Shown: positions 55,066 through 64,000, numbered from the stretch's first letter. The stretch is DNA of 64,000 nt from an uncultured Sphingomonas sp. (GCA_913776045.1 CAJYOI010000009.1:32892-96891); one strand, 5' to 3'. A program made the numbers and translations. Notes: generated from the sequence alone by a model not told the origin.

Positions 55066-56718
55066 ATGTCGATCGCCAACCGTATCAGACGCGTCTTCGC
55101 CGAGGAGCGGTGGGACTATGCCCCGCACGAGGCGCCGGTCATGCCGGGGTCGCCAGGCTCGCCCGCGCATCCGCAGGCGCGCAAGGCGGCCTATATCGCG
55201 GTGGCGGTGCTGCTGGGGCTGACCGGGGGTCTGGGCAACGCGTTGGTCGCAGTCAATACGACCACACTCGGCGGGTCGTTGGGACTCGATCCGGTGCAGG
55301 TCGCGTGGCTGCCGACGGTCTATGTGATGACCAACGTCAGCATCAACCTGCTGCTCATCAAGTTCCGCCAGCAATTCGGCCTGCGCCCCTTTGCGCTGAT
55401 CTTCCTGGGGCTCTACGTGCTGCTGTGCCTGGCGCATCTGTTCGTCAGCGATTTCGGGTCTGCGATTCTGGTCCGCGCGGCAAGCGGCATGGCGGCGGCG
55501 CCGCTTTCCACCTTCGCGCTTTACTATATCATGCAGGCGATGCCGCCCGCGGCGCGGCTGAAGGGAGTGGTGTTGGGGATCGGCATCCCACAACTGGCGA
55601 CACCGCTCGCGCGGCTGTTCTCGCCGGAGTTGCTGGCGATGAGCCAGTGGCGCGCGCTGTACCTGTTCGAGCTCGGCCTCGCCGTCCTCAGCCTTGCCGC
55701 CGTGCTCGTCTTCCGCCTGCCGCCGACCGTTCGGCAAAAGGCGTTCGAGCGGATGGATTTCGTCACCTTCGCGCTGTTCGCGACCAGCATGGCGCTGTTC
55801 GCCGCAGTGCTGGGGCTGGGCCGCGTCGTGTGGTGGACGCAGGCCGGCTGGATCGGCTGGGCACTGATCGTGGCGATCCCGATGTTGAGCGTCGCCCTGC
55901 TGATCGAGCACGGCCGCAGCAATCCACTGCTCAACACCCGCTGGCTGGCGAGTGCGGACATCGTCCGCTTCACCATCGTCACGGTGATGGCGCGGATCGT
56001 CCTGTCGGAACAGACTTTGGGCGCGGTCGGGCTGTTGACGGTGCTGGGCCAGACCAACGACCAGTTGCAGACCTTCTACGCGATCATTGCGGTAGCCTCT
56101 CTGGCAGGTGTCGTCAGCAGCGCGGCGACGCTGAACGTTCAGCGGCTGACGCATCCGGTGATGCTCGCGATCGGGTTGGTCGCGGTTGCCGCCTACATCG
56201 ACTCCCACTCGACCAGCCTGACGCGTGCCCCACAGCTCTACGTCACCCAGACGCTGATCGCCTTTTCCGCGACCTTCTTTCTCGGACCCGCACTCCTGTT
56301 CGGCATGACCCGCGCCTTGAAGGAAGGCAGCGGGCACATCATCAGCTTCATCGCGCTGTTCGGCATCATCAATTCGCTGGGCGGCCTGGGTGGCGCCGCC
56401 GCGCTCGGCACCTATCAGGTCGTGCGCGAGAAGGCGGCGAGTTCGGAGATCGTCCAGGGCATCGATCCGACCGATCCGATCGTCCAGCAGCGTTTGGCCG
56501 CCGGTGCCGCCGGGGTCGGCCGCGTCATCGGCGATCCGGCGTTGCGATCGGCGGAGGGCGGCGTGCTGTTGTCGCAGGCCGCGACGCGCGAGGCCAATGT
56601 GCTCGCCTACAACGATGTTTTCCGGCTGGTCGCCCTCCTCGCCGCGCTTACGTGCGCCTATCTCGTTTTCCTCCTCCTCCGCCGCGCGGTGCGTGAACGC
56701 CGCCAGGAACCCGCATGA
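55066..56718 (+). CDS. MFS multidrug efflux pump, DHA2 (EmrB-like)
   Basis: A 550-residue inner-membrane transporter with about 14 spans after a 40-residue cytoplasmic head (RIRRVFAEERWDYAPHEAPV). The pattern LGGSLGLDPVQVAWLPTVYVMTNVSINLLL and the GMTRALKEGSGHIISFI stretch fit the DHA2 family. It overlaps the adaptor gene by ATGA. With the adaptor and outer-membrane factor behind it, it forms an EmrB-EmrA-TolC style tripartite pump. No regulator gene is adjacent. The 148-bp gap upstream contains a short pyrimidine/purine hairpin (CCCCTCC..GGAGAGGGG). Confidence 0.88.
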   Translation: MSIANRIRRVFAEERWDYAPHEAPVMPGSPGSPAHPQARKAAYIAVAVLLGLTGGLGNALVAVNTTTLGGSLGLDPVQVAWLPTVYVMTNVSINLLLIKFRQQFGLRPFALIFLGLYVLLCLAHLFVSDFGSAILVRAASGMAAAPLSTFALYYIMQAMPPAARLKGVVLGIGIPQLATPLARLFSPELLAMSQWRALYLFELGLAVLSLAAVLVFRLPPTVRQKAFERMDFVTFALFATSMALFAAVLGLGRVVWWTQAGWIGWALIVAIPMLSVALLIEHGRSNPLLNTRWLASADIVRFTIVTVMARIVLSEQTLGAVGLLTVLGQTNDQLQTFYAIIAVASLAGVVSSAATLNVQRLTHPVMLAIGLVAVAAYIDSHSTSLTRAPQLYVTQTLIAFSATFFLGPALLFGMTRALKEGSGHIISFIALFGIINSLGGLGGAAALGTYQVVREKAASSEIVQGIDPTDPIVQQRLAAGAAGVGRVIGDPALRSAEGGVLLSQAATREANVLAYNDVFRLVALLAALTCAYLVFLLLRRAVRERRQEPA

Positions 56719-57845
56719 CCGACGCCCGCACGCCCGTAGATGCCGCCCCCGCCACCGAGGAACGGCTTGCAGAAGCCCCACCGACCGGATCAGGCTGGCG
56801 ACCGCCGGCACTGTCGCGCACGGCGCTGATCGTCGTGCTGCTGCTGACGCTGGCCGGGATCGCCGCAGTGATGATGGCATGGCGGATCGGGCCGTTCGCG
56901 ACGGCGCAGGAAAGCACCGACAACGCCTATGTCCGCGGACGCGTCACGGTCATCGCGCCGCAGGTGTCGGGCTATGTGACGAAGGTGCTGGTCCGCGACT
57001 TCGCGACCGTGCAGGCAGGGCAGCCGCTGGTGACGATCGACCAGCGCGTCTATGCCCAGCGTGTCGAACAGGCCGCGGCGCAGGTCGCCGCGCAACAGGC
57101 GACCCTTGCCAACAGCCGCCAGGCCGCCGCCAGCCGGGCGGCGAGCGTCCAGGCGCAGGATGCCGCGGTCGAGAACGCGCAGGCGCAACTGATGCGCGCG
57201 CAGGCCGACATGGCGCGCGTCAACGATTTGGTCACCGACGGCAGCGTGTCGCTGCGCGAGCGCGACCAGACCCGTGCCGCGCTCCGCCAGGCCCAGGCTG
57301 CGGTCGCGCAGGCGCAGGCGGCGCGCGAGATCGCCCGGCAGGACGTCCGCACCGTCGAGGTCGGCCGCGGCGGCCAGGCGGCCGGCGTGTCGGGCGCCGA
57401 AGCCGCGCTACGCCTCGCCCGCATCGACCTGTCCAACACCGTCATCCGCGCGCCCGAGGCCGGGCGGTTGAGCGAAGTCGGCGTCCGCGTCGGCCAGTAT
57501 GTCACCGCCGGATCGCAACTGCTGTTCCTGGTGCCGCCCGAAGTGTGGGTCATCGCCAATTTCAAGGAAGCGCAGACCGCGCGCATCGCGGTCGGCCAGC
57601 CGGCGAGCTTCACCGTCGATGCGCTTGCGAACGGCCGCCTGACCGGCCGGGTCGAACGCATCGCGCCCGCGACCGGCAGCGAATTCGCGGTGCTGAAGTC
57701 CGACAATGCGACCGGCAATTTCACCAAGGTGCCGCAGCGCCTGGCCGTGCGTATCCGCATCGACCCGGGCCAGCCGCTCACCCAGCGCCTGCGGCCGGGC
57801 ATGTCGGTCGTGGCCCACGTCGACACCGGCGCGGCTCCGCGATGA
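56715..57845 (+). CDS. HlyD/EmrA-type membrane fusion adaptor
   Basis: A 376-residue periplasmic adaptor with one N-terminal span (TALIVVLLLTLAGIAAVMMAW, about residues 34-54). A biotinyl-lipoyl-like domain (QVSGYVTKVLVRDFATVQAG), a long alpha-helical hairpin rich in Ala/Gln (AQVAAQQATLANSRQ, ALRQAQAAVAQAQAA) and the returning barrel (VIRAPEAGRLSEVGVRVGQYV) follow. It bridges the MFS pump to the outer-membrane channel. ATGA overlaps at both ends show translation coupling. Confidence 0.93.
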   Translation: MTDARTPVDAAPATEERLAEAPPTGSGWRPPALSRTALIVVLLLTLAGIAAVMMAWRIGPFATAQESTDNAYVRGRVTVIAPQVSGYVTKVLVRDFATVQAGQPLVTIDQRVYAQRVEQAAAQVAAQQATLANSRQAAASRAASVQAQDAAVENAQAQLMRAQADMARVNDLVTDGSVSLRERDQTRAALRQAQAAVAQAQAAREIARQDVRTVEVGRGGQAAGVSGAEAALRLARIDLSNTVIRAPEAGRLSEVGVRVGQYVTAGSQLLFLVPPEVWVIANFKEAQTARIAVGQPASFTVDALANGRLTGRVERIAPATGSEFAVLKSDNATGNFTKVPQRLAVRIRIDPGQPLTQRLRPGMSVVAHVDTGAAPR

Positions 57846-59239
57846 GGATCGTCCGCGCCCTCCTCCCCGCGCTGCTGGTCGCGGGCTGCGTCTCGCCCGG
57901 CGAGCGTGCCGCCCCGCCCCCGGCTGCCGGCGTCACTCCGCCGACCGCGTGGCGCACCGCGCTGAACGGCACCGCGCCGGTCAGCGCCGACTGGTGGACG
58001 GCATTCGGCGACCCGGCGCTGACCTCGCTCGTCCAGCGGGCGCTCGCCAACAACGTCGACATCGCGATCGCGGCCGCGCGGGTGGAGGAAGCGCGGGCGA
58101 CCGAAGCGCTGTCCCGCGCGCAACTGTTGCCGCAGGTCGGGGGGCAGCTGCCGGAAACGCAGGGCCAGACCTTGAGCCCGCTCGGCACCCCGTCGCGCGC
58201 GATCGGCGCGCAGCCTGGCGTCACCGCCAGCTTCGACCCCGACCTGTTCGGCCGCCTGCGCCTCGCCAGCCGCGCGGCGCGCGCGCAATTGCTGGCGACG
58301 CAGGCTGCGCGCGACACCGTCCGGCTCGCCACCGCATCGACCGCGGCGAGCGGCTACATCACGCTACGTGCGCTCGACAAGCGCCTCGCCATAGCCCGCG
58401 CGACGCTCGCCGCGCGCAGCGACGCGCTCAGGATCGCGCGACGGCGATACGAGACCGGCTATTCCTCGCGCCTCGAATATCGCCAGGCACAGGCCGAATA
58501 TGCCGCGACCGAGCAGCTCGTGCCCCAAGCCGAACTGGCCATCGCGCGGCAGGAAAACGCGCTGTCGCTGCTGGCGGGCGACACGCCGGGGGCGGTCACG
58601 CGCGGCGTATCGCTCGACCAACTCGGCCTGCCTGCAATTCCCGCCGGCCTGCCCGCCGACCTGCTGCGACGCCGGCCCGATCTCGCTCAAGCCGAGCAAA
58701 CGCTGGTCGCCGCCGACCTGTCGCTCGACAGCCAGCGTGCCGCGTTTCTGCCGAATCTGTCGCTCACCGGGTCGGCGGGCCTCGTCCTGTCGACCGCGCT
58801 CAAGAATCCCGTCGGGGTCTTCTCGCTGGGCGCCAGCATCCTTGCCCCCCTCTTCGACGGCGGTCGCCTCGCCGCGCAGGAGGATGCCGCCACCGCCCGG
58901 CGCGACCAGGCCGCCTTCGCGTATCGCCGCACCGCGCTGACTGCCTTCCGCGAGGTCGACGATGCGCTGGCGGGAGTCCAGCGCGCCGGCGAACAGGTGA
59001 CGGCGCTGAACGCGCAGGTCGCCGCCACGCGCGGCGCGGTCAGCAACGCGACCAACCGCTACCGTGCCGGCTATTCGAGCTACATCGAACAGCTCGACGC
59101 GCAGCGTAGTCTACTGGGGGCCGAACTCAGCCTCGTTCAGGCATCCGCCGACCGACTGACCAGCTATGTCGCGCTGTATCAGGCGATGGGCGGCGGCTGG
59201 AGCGGCGCGGCGCTTTCGCAAGCCAGCGATCGGCGGTAG
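57842..59239 (+). CDS. TolC-like outer-membrane efflux lipoprotein (NodT family)
   Basis: A 465-residue outer-membrane channel subunit. The signal peptide ends in a lipobox (LLPALLVAGC, C16). The two structural repeats are seen as DWWTAFGDPALTSLVQRALANN and, in the second half, RYRAGYSSYIEQLDAQRSLLGAEL. PDLLRRRPDLAQAEQ is the conserved NodT motif. It starts inside the stop of the adaptor gene. The start is internal to a long open frame that covers the other strand's coding genes and is fixed by the overlap and the lipoprotein signal. Confidence 0.93.
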   Translation: MRIVRALLPALLVAGCVSPGERAAPPPAAGVTPPTAWRTALNGTAPVSADWWTAFGDPALTSLVQRALANNVDIAIAAARVEEARATEALSRAQLLPQVGGQLPETQGQTLSPLGTPSRAIGAQPGVTASFDPDLFGRLRLASRAARAQLLATQAARDTVRLATASTAASGYITLRALDKRLAIARATLAARSDALRIARRRYETGYSSRLEYRQAQAEYAATEQLVPQAELAIARQENALSLLAGDTPGAVTRGVSLDQLGLPAIPAGLPADLLRRRPDLAQAEQTLVAADLSLDSQRAAFLPNLSLTGSAGLVLSTALKNPVGVFSLGASILAPLFDGGRLAAQEDAATARRDQAAFAYRRTALTAFREVDDALAGVQRAGEQVTALNAQVAATRGAVSNATNRYRAGYSSYIEQLDAQRSLLGAELSLVQASADRLTSYVALYQAMGGGWSGAALSQASDRR

Positions 59240-59249
59240 CAGGGGCGCT

Positions 59250-59858
59250 ATGATCCAGATCACGTCCCTGATCCTCGCCCTCGTCGCAACCGCGCCCGCC
59301 GATGCGCAGACCGTCCGCCCCTCGCCGGCCGCTGTGGAAGCGTTCGCCGGCTGCCGCTGGGGCGAGGTCGTCGGGCGAAGCTATTCGATCGGAAGCTTTG
59401 CGTGTGGTAAGGACCATGGCGACCAGCGGCTGGTGCGCGCCGACGATGTCGACGGTTTCGCGATCGTGCCGACAACGCCCGCGCGCGACCGGCAGATCGT
59501 CCTGCGCACCTTCCGCCGCGCGCGTGGCACCCCCGTCGCCGCCATCCTGCCTGCGGTGCTGAAGGTCACCGGTCGCGCGAAATCGGCGTGCCGGCTGGTC
59601 GAATATCGCAACTACGGCGACTGGGGCACGGTCTGGCTGCTCGAGCCGACCGGCGCGCAGAAGCGGGCGTATGACCGCGCCAGCGAAAAGGAACCGCAGG
59701 ACAACCCCTGCGGTGCGCTCGGCATCGGGCCGGCGGGCGACCGGTTTTTCCGCGTGTTGCCGGCGGACCCGACGCGCATCATCTATGCCGACATGGGCAG
59801 CGAGATTCAGATCTTCGACCTCGACACGCTGCGCCTGACCTCTGCCAGGACACGCTGA
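59250..59858 (+). CDS. Exported protein of unknown function between efflux and copper genes
   Basis: A 202-residue protein with a signal peptide (MIQITSLILALVATAPADA) and four Cys in the mature part (AGCRWGEV, FACGKD, SACRLVE, NPCGAL), enough for two disulfides. A repeated pattern is not clear. No family is recognised. It lies 10 bp after the outer-membrane channel gene and 6 bp before copA, so it belongs to the same plus-strand run and is exported alongside CopA and CopB. A metal-binding or folding role in the periplasm is only a guess. Confidence 0.7.
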   Translation: MIQITSLILALVATAPADAQTVRPSPAAVEAFAGCRWGEVVGRSYSIGSFACGKDHGDQRLVRADDVDGFAIVPTTPARDRQIVLRTFRRARGTPVAAILPAVLKVTGRAKSACRLVEYRNYGDWGTVWLLEPTGAQKRAYDRASEKEPQDNPCGALGIGPAGDRFFRVLPADPTRIIYADMGSEIQIFDLDTLRLTSARTR

Positions 59859-59864
59859 CGCACG

Positions 59865-61715
59865 ATGATCTCGACCGACCGCCGCGGCCTGATCCGCACG
59901 TCCCTGGCCCTGGGCGGAACCGCGGCGCTGGCGCCCTGGTACCCGGCGTGGGCGCACCCGGTGTCCCCGGGTATCGTGCGCCCGCTGCCGACCGTGTCGG
60001 GCGAGGACATCACCTTGCGCATCGCGCACCAGATGATGACGATCGACGGGCGGCAGAGCCATGCGATCGGGATCAACGGCACCGTGCCCGCGCCGCTCAT
60101 TCGTCTGCGCGAAGGGCAGACGGTACGGCTGCATGTCGAGAACACGCTGGACGAGGACACTTCGATTCACTGGCACGGGCTGATCCTGCCGTTCTACATG
60201 GACGGCGTGCCCGGCGTCAGCTTTCCGGGCATCAGGCCGCGATCGGCCTTCACCTATGAATTCCCGATCGTCCAGTCGGGCACCTATTGGTATCACAGCC
60301 ATTCGGGGCTGCAGGAACAGATGGGCCATTACGGCCCGATCGTGATCGATCCCAAGGGCGACGACCCGATCGGCGCGGATCGCGAGCATGTCGTCGTGTT
60401 GTCCGACCACAGCCAACTGCACCCGCACACGATCTTTCGGAAGCTGAAGCAGCAGGGCGGCTACTTCAACTATCAGAAACAGACGCTGGCCGGCCTGATC
60501 GCGGGCGAGGACCAATCCGCAAAGGAACGGCGCGCCTGGGGCGCGATGCGCATGGACCCGACCGACGTCGCCGACGTGACGGGCAGCACCTACACCTACC
60601 TCGTCAACGGTCACGGCCCGCGCGACAATTGGACCGGACTGTTCCGCCCGGGCGAGCGCGTACGGCTGCGGCTGATCAACGCGTCCGCCATGACGACCTT
60701 CAACGTCCGCATTCCGGGCCTCAAGATGACCGTCGTTCAAGCCGATGGCCTGCCGGTACGGCCGGTGACGGTCGACGAGATGCAGATCGCGGTCGCCGAA
60801 ACCTACGACGTCATCGTCGAACCCACCGACGACCGCGCCTATACGATCGTCGGCGAGAGCGTCGATCGCTCGGGCATGGCGCGTGCGACGCTCGCCCCAC
60901 GCGAAGGCATGGCCGCCGCCATCCCGCCGCTGCGCCGCCGGCCGCTGGCCGACATGAAGGACATGGGCATGGGGGCCATGGCCGGGATGGATCACGCCGC
61001 AATGGGCCATGCCGCGCCGTCGGCTTCGGCAAGCGCCACCGCCCCATGCCCGCCCGAGCACGCCGCGATGGGCCATTGCACGCCCACGGCTTCGGCGGCC
61101 GGCGCGGCGACCTCCGGGCAGCACGCGGGGATGGACCATGCGTCGGGCGGCATGGATCATGCAATGCGCGATTTCTCGAACGCGCCCGAGGTCAAGAAGA
61201 CCCCTACCGTCCAGACGATCTCCCCGATGCCGGTCGACCGCATGGGCGAGCCGGGCCAGGGGCTGGACGACGTCGGCCACAAGGTGCTGGTCTACAGCGA
61301 CCTGGTGGCGGTGACGCGCAACCCCGACGTCCGCGCACCCGATCGCGCGCTGCGCATCCACCTGACCGGCAACATGGAACGCTATATGTGGGCGTTCGAC
61401 GGCGAAAAGCTCAGCGAGGTCAGGAAGCCGATCCCGTTCCTGAAGGACGAACGCGTCCGCGTGACCCTGGTCAACGACACGATGATGGGCCATCCCATCC
61501 ATCTGCACGGCCATTTCTTCGAACTGGTCACCGGCAAGGGCGACTATGCCCCGCGCAAGCACACTATCCAGGTCCAGCCGGGCGGCACGGCCACGTTCGA
61601 CGTCACGACCGATGCGGTCGGCGACTGGGCGTTCCACTGTCACATGCTCTATCACATGCACGGCGGCATGATGCAGGTCGTGTCGGTCCGCCCGCGCGAC
61701 GGGGATGCGGCATGA
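59865..61715 (+). CDS. copA: Copper resistance multicopper oxidase CopA
   Basis: A 616-residue periplasmic multicopper oxidase (PcoA type). The Tat signal starts DRRGLIRTSLALGG. Copper ligands are visible in HWHGLILP, WYHSHSGLQEQ, HPIHLHGHFFELV and HCHMLYHMHGGMM. Between the second and third cupredoxin domains lies a Met/His-rich insert of about 70 residues with MDHAAMGHA, the Cys-framed CPPEHAAMGHC (61047-61079) and MDHASGGMDHAM, which would bind Cu(I). It overlaps copB by ATGA. It oxidises Cu(I) to the less toxic Cu(II). Confidence 0.94.
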   Translation: MISTDRRGLIRTSLALGGTAALAPWYPAWAHPVSPGIVRPLPTVSGEDITLRIAHQMMTIDGRQSHAIGINGTVPAPLIRLREGQTVRLHVENTLDEDTSIHWHGLILPFYMDGVPGVSFPGIRPRSAFTYEFPIVQSGTYWYHSHSGLQEQMGHYGPIVIDPKGDDPIGADREHVVVLSDHSQLHPHTIFRKLKQQGGYFNYQKQTLAGLIAGEDQSAKERRAWGAMRMDPTDVADVTGSTYTYLVNGHGPRDNWTGLFRPGERVRLRLINASAMTTFNVRIPGLKMTVVQADGLPVRPVTVDEMQIAVAETYDVIVEPTDDRAYTIVGESVDRSGMARATLAPREGMAAAIPPLRRRPLADMKDMGMGAMAGMDHAAMGHAAPSASASATAPCPPEHAAMGHCTPTASAAGAATSGQHAGMDHASGGMDHAMRDFSNAPEVKKTPTVQTISPMPVDRMGEPGQGLDDVGHKVLVYSDLVAVTRNPDVRAPDRALRIHLTGNMERYMWAFDGEKLSEVRKPIPFLKDERVRVTLVNDTMMGHPIHLHGHFFELVTGKGDYAPRKHTIQVQPGGTATFDVTTDAVGDWAFHCHMLYHMHGGMMQVVSVRPRDGDAA

Positions 61716-62893
61716 AGGCGACGTTCCTGACCGCCGCCAGCGTCACCGCCCTCGCCGTTGCGTGGCCGGCCGCCGCCCAAACGATGGACCATCCGCAGCA
61801 CATGCCCGGCATGACGATGCCGATGCCGGCGGCGAAGCCCAAACCCAAGCCCCGGGCGGCCCCACGCCGGACTGTCCCGATGCGGGCACGCGCCAATCCG
61901 GCGGCACGTCCGGCGCCCCGCCCCGCGAGCCCGGCCATGCCCGCCGCCGCCTGCCCGCTCGACCATGCCGCGATGGGCCATTGCACGCCCGAGCCCACTA
62001 CGACCGAGGCGACGCCGGTTCACCCCGCCCCCGTCGCCACACCCGCGTTCGACCCGGCCTGCCCGCCGGAACACGCCGCGATGGGCCATTGCGTACCGAA
62101 GGTCTCCGCGCCCGCAGCAGCGGTACCGACGACGCCGCTCGGCACTGCGCTGCCCGCGGGCAACGCCCCCGCCCCGGCCGCACCCGAGGCGAATTATGCC
62201 GACCGCATCTGGGGTCGCGACGCGATGGCGCCGGCGCGCGCGACGCTTCGCCGCGAACACGGCGGGATGACGGTGTCGCAGCTGATGCTCAATCTGGCGG
62301 AAGTGCACTTCGACCGGGGTCGCGACGGATACCGCTGGGACGGTGAATTCTGGTCTGGCGGCGACATCAACCGGCTGACGCTGAAAAGCGAGGGCGAAGG
62401 CCGTTTCCGCGGCAGTGCGGCAGGCGAAGTCCAGGCGCTCTACAGCCGCGCGATCGGCCCCTATTTCAACCTGCAGGCCGGCCTCCGGCAGGACTTTTCG
62501 CCCGGTCCCAACCGGACCTATGCCACGGTCGGCGTCGAGGGGCTCGCCCCCTATTGGTTCGACGTCGAGGGCGCGCTGTTCTTGTCCGACAGAGGCGACC
62601 TGCTCGCCCGGCTGGAGGGCTATTACGACCAGCGGATCACCCAGCGCCTGATCCTGCAACCGCGCGTCGAGCTCAACCTGTCGGCACAGGACGTGGCCGC
62701 CAGCCGCCTCGGTTCAGGCCTCACCGATGCCGAGGCGGGCCTGCGCCTGCGCTACGAAATCGTCCGCGAATTCGCCCCCTATGTCGGCGTGTCGTGGGAA
62801 CGCCGCTTCGGCGACACCGCCCGCTTCGCCCGCGCCGATGGCGAGCGCACCGGCGGGGTCGGCCTGGTCGCCGGCATCCGCGCCTGGTTCTGA
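61712..62893 (+). CDS. copB: Copper resistance outer-membrane protein CopB
   Basis: A 393-residue outer-membrane beta-barrel of the PcoB/CopB family. After the signal peptide (ending AVAWPAAA) comes a Met/His/Pro-rich stretch (TMDHPQHMPGMTMPM) with two copies of C-P-x-[ED]-HAAMGHC at 61952-61984 and 62060-62092. The barrel domain begins near YADRIWGRDAMAPA (residue 163) and ends with the aromatic LVAGIRAWF. The N-terminal half is longer than in E. coli PcoB. Its start overlaps the copA stop (ATGA), so CopA and CopB are made together. It helps bind or release copper at the outer membrane. Confidence 0.92.
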   Translation: MKATFLTAASVTALAVAWPAAAQTMDHPQHMPGMTMPMPAAKPKPKPRAAPRRTVPMRARANPAARPAPRPASPAMPAAACPLDHAAMGHCTPEPTTTEATPVHPAPVATPAFDPACPPEHAAMGHCVPKVSAPAAAVPTTPLGTALPAGNAPAPAAPEANYADRIWGRDAMAPARATLRREHGGMTVSQLMLNLAEVHFDRGRDGYRWDGEFWSGGDINRLTLKSEGEGRFRGSAAGEVQALYSRAIGPYFNLQAGLRQDFSPGPNRTYATVGVEGLAPYWFDVEGALFLSDRGDLLARLEGYYDQRITQRLILQPRVELNLSAQDVAASRLGSGLTDAEAGLRLRYEIVREFAPYVGVSWERRFGDTARFARADGERTGGVGLVAGIRAWF

Positions 62894-62900
62894 GGGGCGA

Positions 62901-63899
62901 CTAGGCCGGCTCGCGCAGCATCGCGATCTCGTCAGCATCGCCCAGCATCAGCCCGACGCGCTGGTGCAGGCCCGTCGGCACGATGTCGAGGATGCGCCTC
63001 GCCCCGTCGATCGACGCGCCGCCCGCCTGTTCGATCAGATAACTCATCGGATTGGCCTCATACATCAGCCGCAACCGCGCGCCGCCGGTGCGGACGTCGG
63101 TCGGGTAGCAGAAGGTGCCGCCGCGTTTCAGGATGCGGTGGACGTCGGCGACCATCGATCCGGTCCAGCGCATGGTGAACTCGCGCCCGCACGGCCCCGT
63201 TTCGCCCGCCACGCGGTCATCGACAAAGCGGACGACCGCGTCAGACCATTGCCGCCGCCGCGCCATGTTGATCGCGAATTCAGGCGTCCCTGCCGGGATC
63301 CGGATCGGCCCGTCGGTCAGCCGCCACGACCCGATTTCGCGGTCGAGCGTGAACTCATAGACGCCCGACCCGACCGACAGCACCAGCAACGGCTGCGGCC
63401 CGTAGATGGCATAGCCTGCCGCGACCTGGCTCGATCCGGGCTGGAGAAAATCTTCCTCGGCGATGTCGCGCCCGGCCGCGTCCGCCGGCGCCTTCAGCAC
63501 CGAAAAGATCGTGCCGACCGACAGGCAGACGTCGATGTTGCTCGATCCGTCGATCGGATCGAACAGCAACAGATATTCGCCCTTGGGATAGCGGTGCGGG
63601 ATGCGATGGATCGTCGCCATCTCCTCCGACGCCATCGCCGCCAGATGCCCACCCCATTCGTTCGCATCGAGCAGCACTTCGTTGGCGATGACGTCGAGCT
63701 TCTTCTGCACCTCGCCTTGGACATTCTCGTTGTCCAGGCTGCCAAGCACCTCGCCCAGCGCCCCCTTCGACACGGCATGACCGATCGTCTTGCAGGCGCG
63801 CGCAACGGTTTCGATCAACAGGCGGAGTTCCGCCGGCAACGCCGCCGCGCCCCGCTGCTGCTCGATCAGGAAACGGGCAAGCGACATGCCTTGCATCAT
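62901..63899 (-). CDS. fbp: Class I fructose-1,6-bisphosphatase
   Basis: A 332-residue enzyme that hydrolyses fructose 1,6-bisphosphate in gluconeogenesis. Class I motifs are visible: [19 protein letters not shown] (metal site) and [13 protein letters not shown]-type [20 protein letters not shown] near the C-terminus. It needs Mg2+. It converges with copB. The first codon is at 63899; the preceding gene's stop overlaps it (ATGA), so the two are translationally coupled. Confidence 0.95.
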   Translation of the reverse strand: MMQGMSLARFLIEQQRGAAALPAELRLLIETVARACKTIGHAVSKGALGEVLGSLDNENVQGEVQKKLDVIANEVLLDANEWGGHLAAMASEEMATIHRIPHRYPKGEYLLLFDPIDGSSNIDVCLSVGTIFSVLKAPADAAGRDIAEEDFLQPGSSQVAAGYAIYGPQPLLVLSVGSGVYEFTLDREIGSWRLTDGPIRIPAGTPEFAINMARRRQWSDAVVRFVDDRVAGETGPCGREFTMRWTGSMVADVHRILKRGGTFCYPTDVRTGGARLRLMYEANPMSYLIEQAGGASIDGARRILDIVPTGLHQRVGLMLGDADEIAMLREPA

Positions 63900-64000
63900 G
63901 GTCGGGCTCCGGAGTGCGGAAGGGAGTGCTGACGTACCTCGACCAGCCGCACGGGCGACCGCCCGATCATCGTCTTGGGACGATCAGGAAAATGGTGCCC
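63896..64000 (-). CDS. C-terminal end of a gene upstream of fbp (cut by window end)
   Basis: An open frame on the minus strand enters from the window edge and ends with a TGA at 63896-63898, overlapping the fbp ATG by four bases. The visible 34 residues read [20 protein letters not shown] and then [14 protein letters not shown]. This tail is Arg/His-rich. The overlap geometry, common for cotranscribed genes in this window, is the only support. The product cannot be identified from so short a tail. Confidence 0.4.
   Translation of the reverse strand, partial: GHHFPDRPKTMIGRSPVRLVEVRQHSLPHSGARP

Overview
The window is 64 kb of high-GC, gene-dense chromosome from what looks like an alphaproteobacterium of the Sphingomonas type. 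This rests on gene content and style: S46 and S10 peptidases, a PcoA/PcoB-type copper pair, Coq4, DUF853, DegP/HflK/HflC, dispersed palindromes ending in cccgcgaaggcggg, and many 4-bp ATGA/GTGA gene overlaps. I saw no tRNA, rRNA, CRISPR array, transposase, integrase or phage gene, so it reads as core chromosome with a few accessory blocks. About 50 genes are supported; both ends cut a gene.

Layout. 1-2.7 kb: two tandem globin-type chemotaxis/sensor genes (the first is cut by the window edge) downstream of recF, all on the minus strand. 2.8-8.5 kb: small membrane proteins, Coq4, dnaN, a histidine phosphatase coupled to a small exported protein, and rlmN. 8.6-15.3 kb: a DUF3857/transglutaminase protein, a TauE permease, a cytochrome b plus Tat-exported molybdoenzyme pair, a CoA-ester lyase and a cyclopropane fatty acid synthase. 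15.4-20.1 kb: S46 peptidase, MATE transporter, argG. 20.1-26.4 kb: four large polytopic membrane proteins in a row, three of them paralogues with a shared Asp-Leu-Pro-x-His motif and the fourth resembling the STT3/GT-C fold. This is the best candidate for an undescribed system. 26.4-33.5 kb: an acyltransferase, then a tightly overlapping operon (S10 peptidase, SseA, MetC, MscS), then queF. 33.5-37.2 kb: a GT4-type glycosyltransferase fused to a large C-terminal domain, paired with a GH130 enzyme. 37.5-42.5 kb: OPT transporter, M20 amidohydrolase, DUF853 ATPase.

42.6-53.1 kb is an envelope-stress and housekeeping block: degP, hflC and hflK, with mrp and a CoA-binding protein diverging from them; dapD and a HAD phosphatase; a flavin oxidoreductase; and a PepSY protein, response regulator and PhoQ-like kinase set. 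The degP and PepSY upstream regions share the same spaced repeat, TGAA-N7-TGAA, so the kinase pair may control DegP. 53.1-64 kb: a Uup-like ABC-F protein, then one unbroken plus-strand run of MFS pump, HlyD adaptor, outer-membrane channel, an unknown exported protein, CopA and CopB. Class I fructose-bisphosphatase and a cut gene follow on the minus strand.

Intergenic gaps often hold paired inverted repeats of several families, mostly between convergent genes. Functions are from reading motifs and family resemblance only; no database search was possible.
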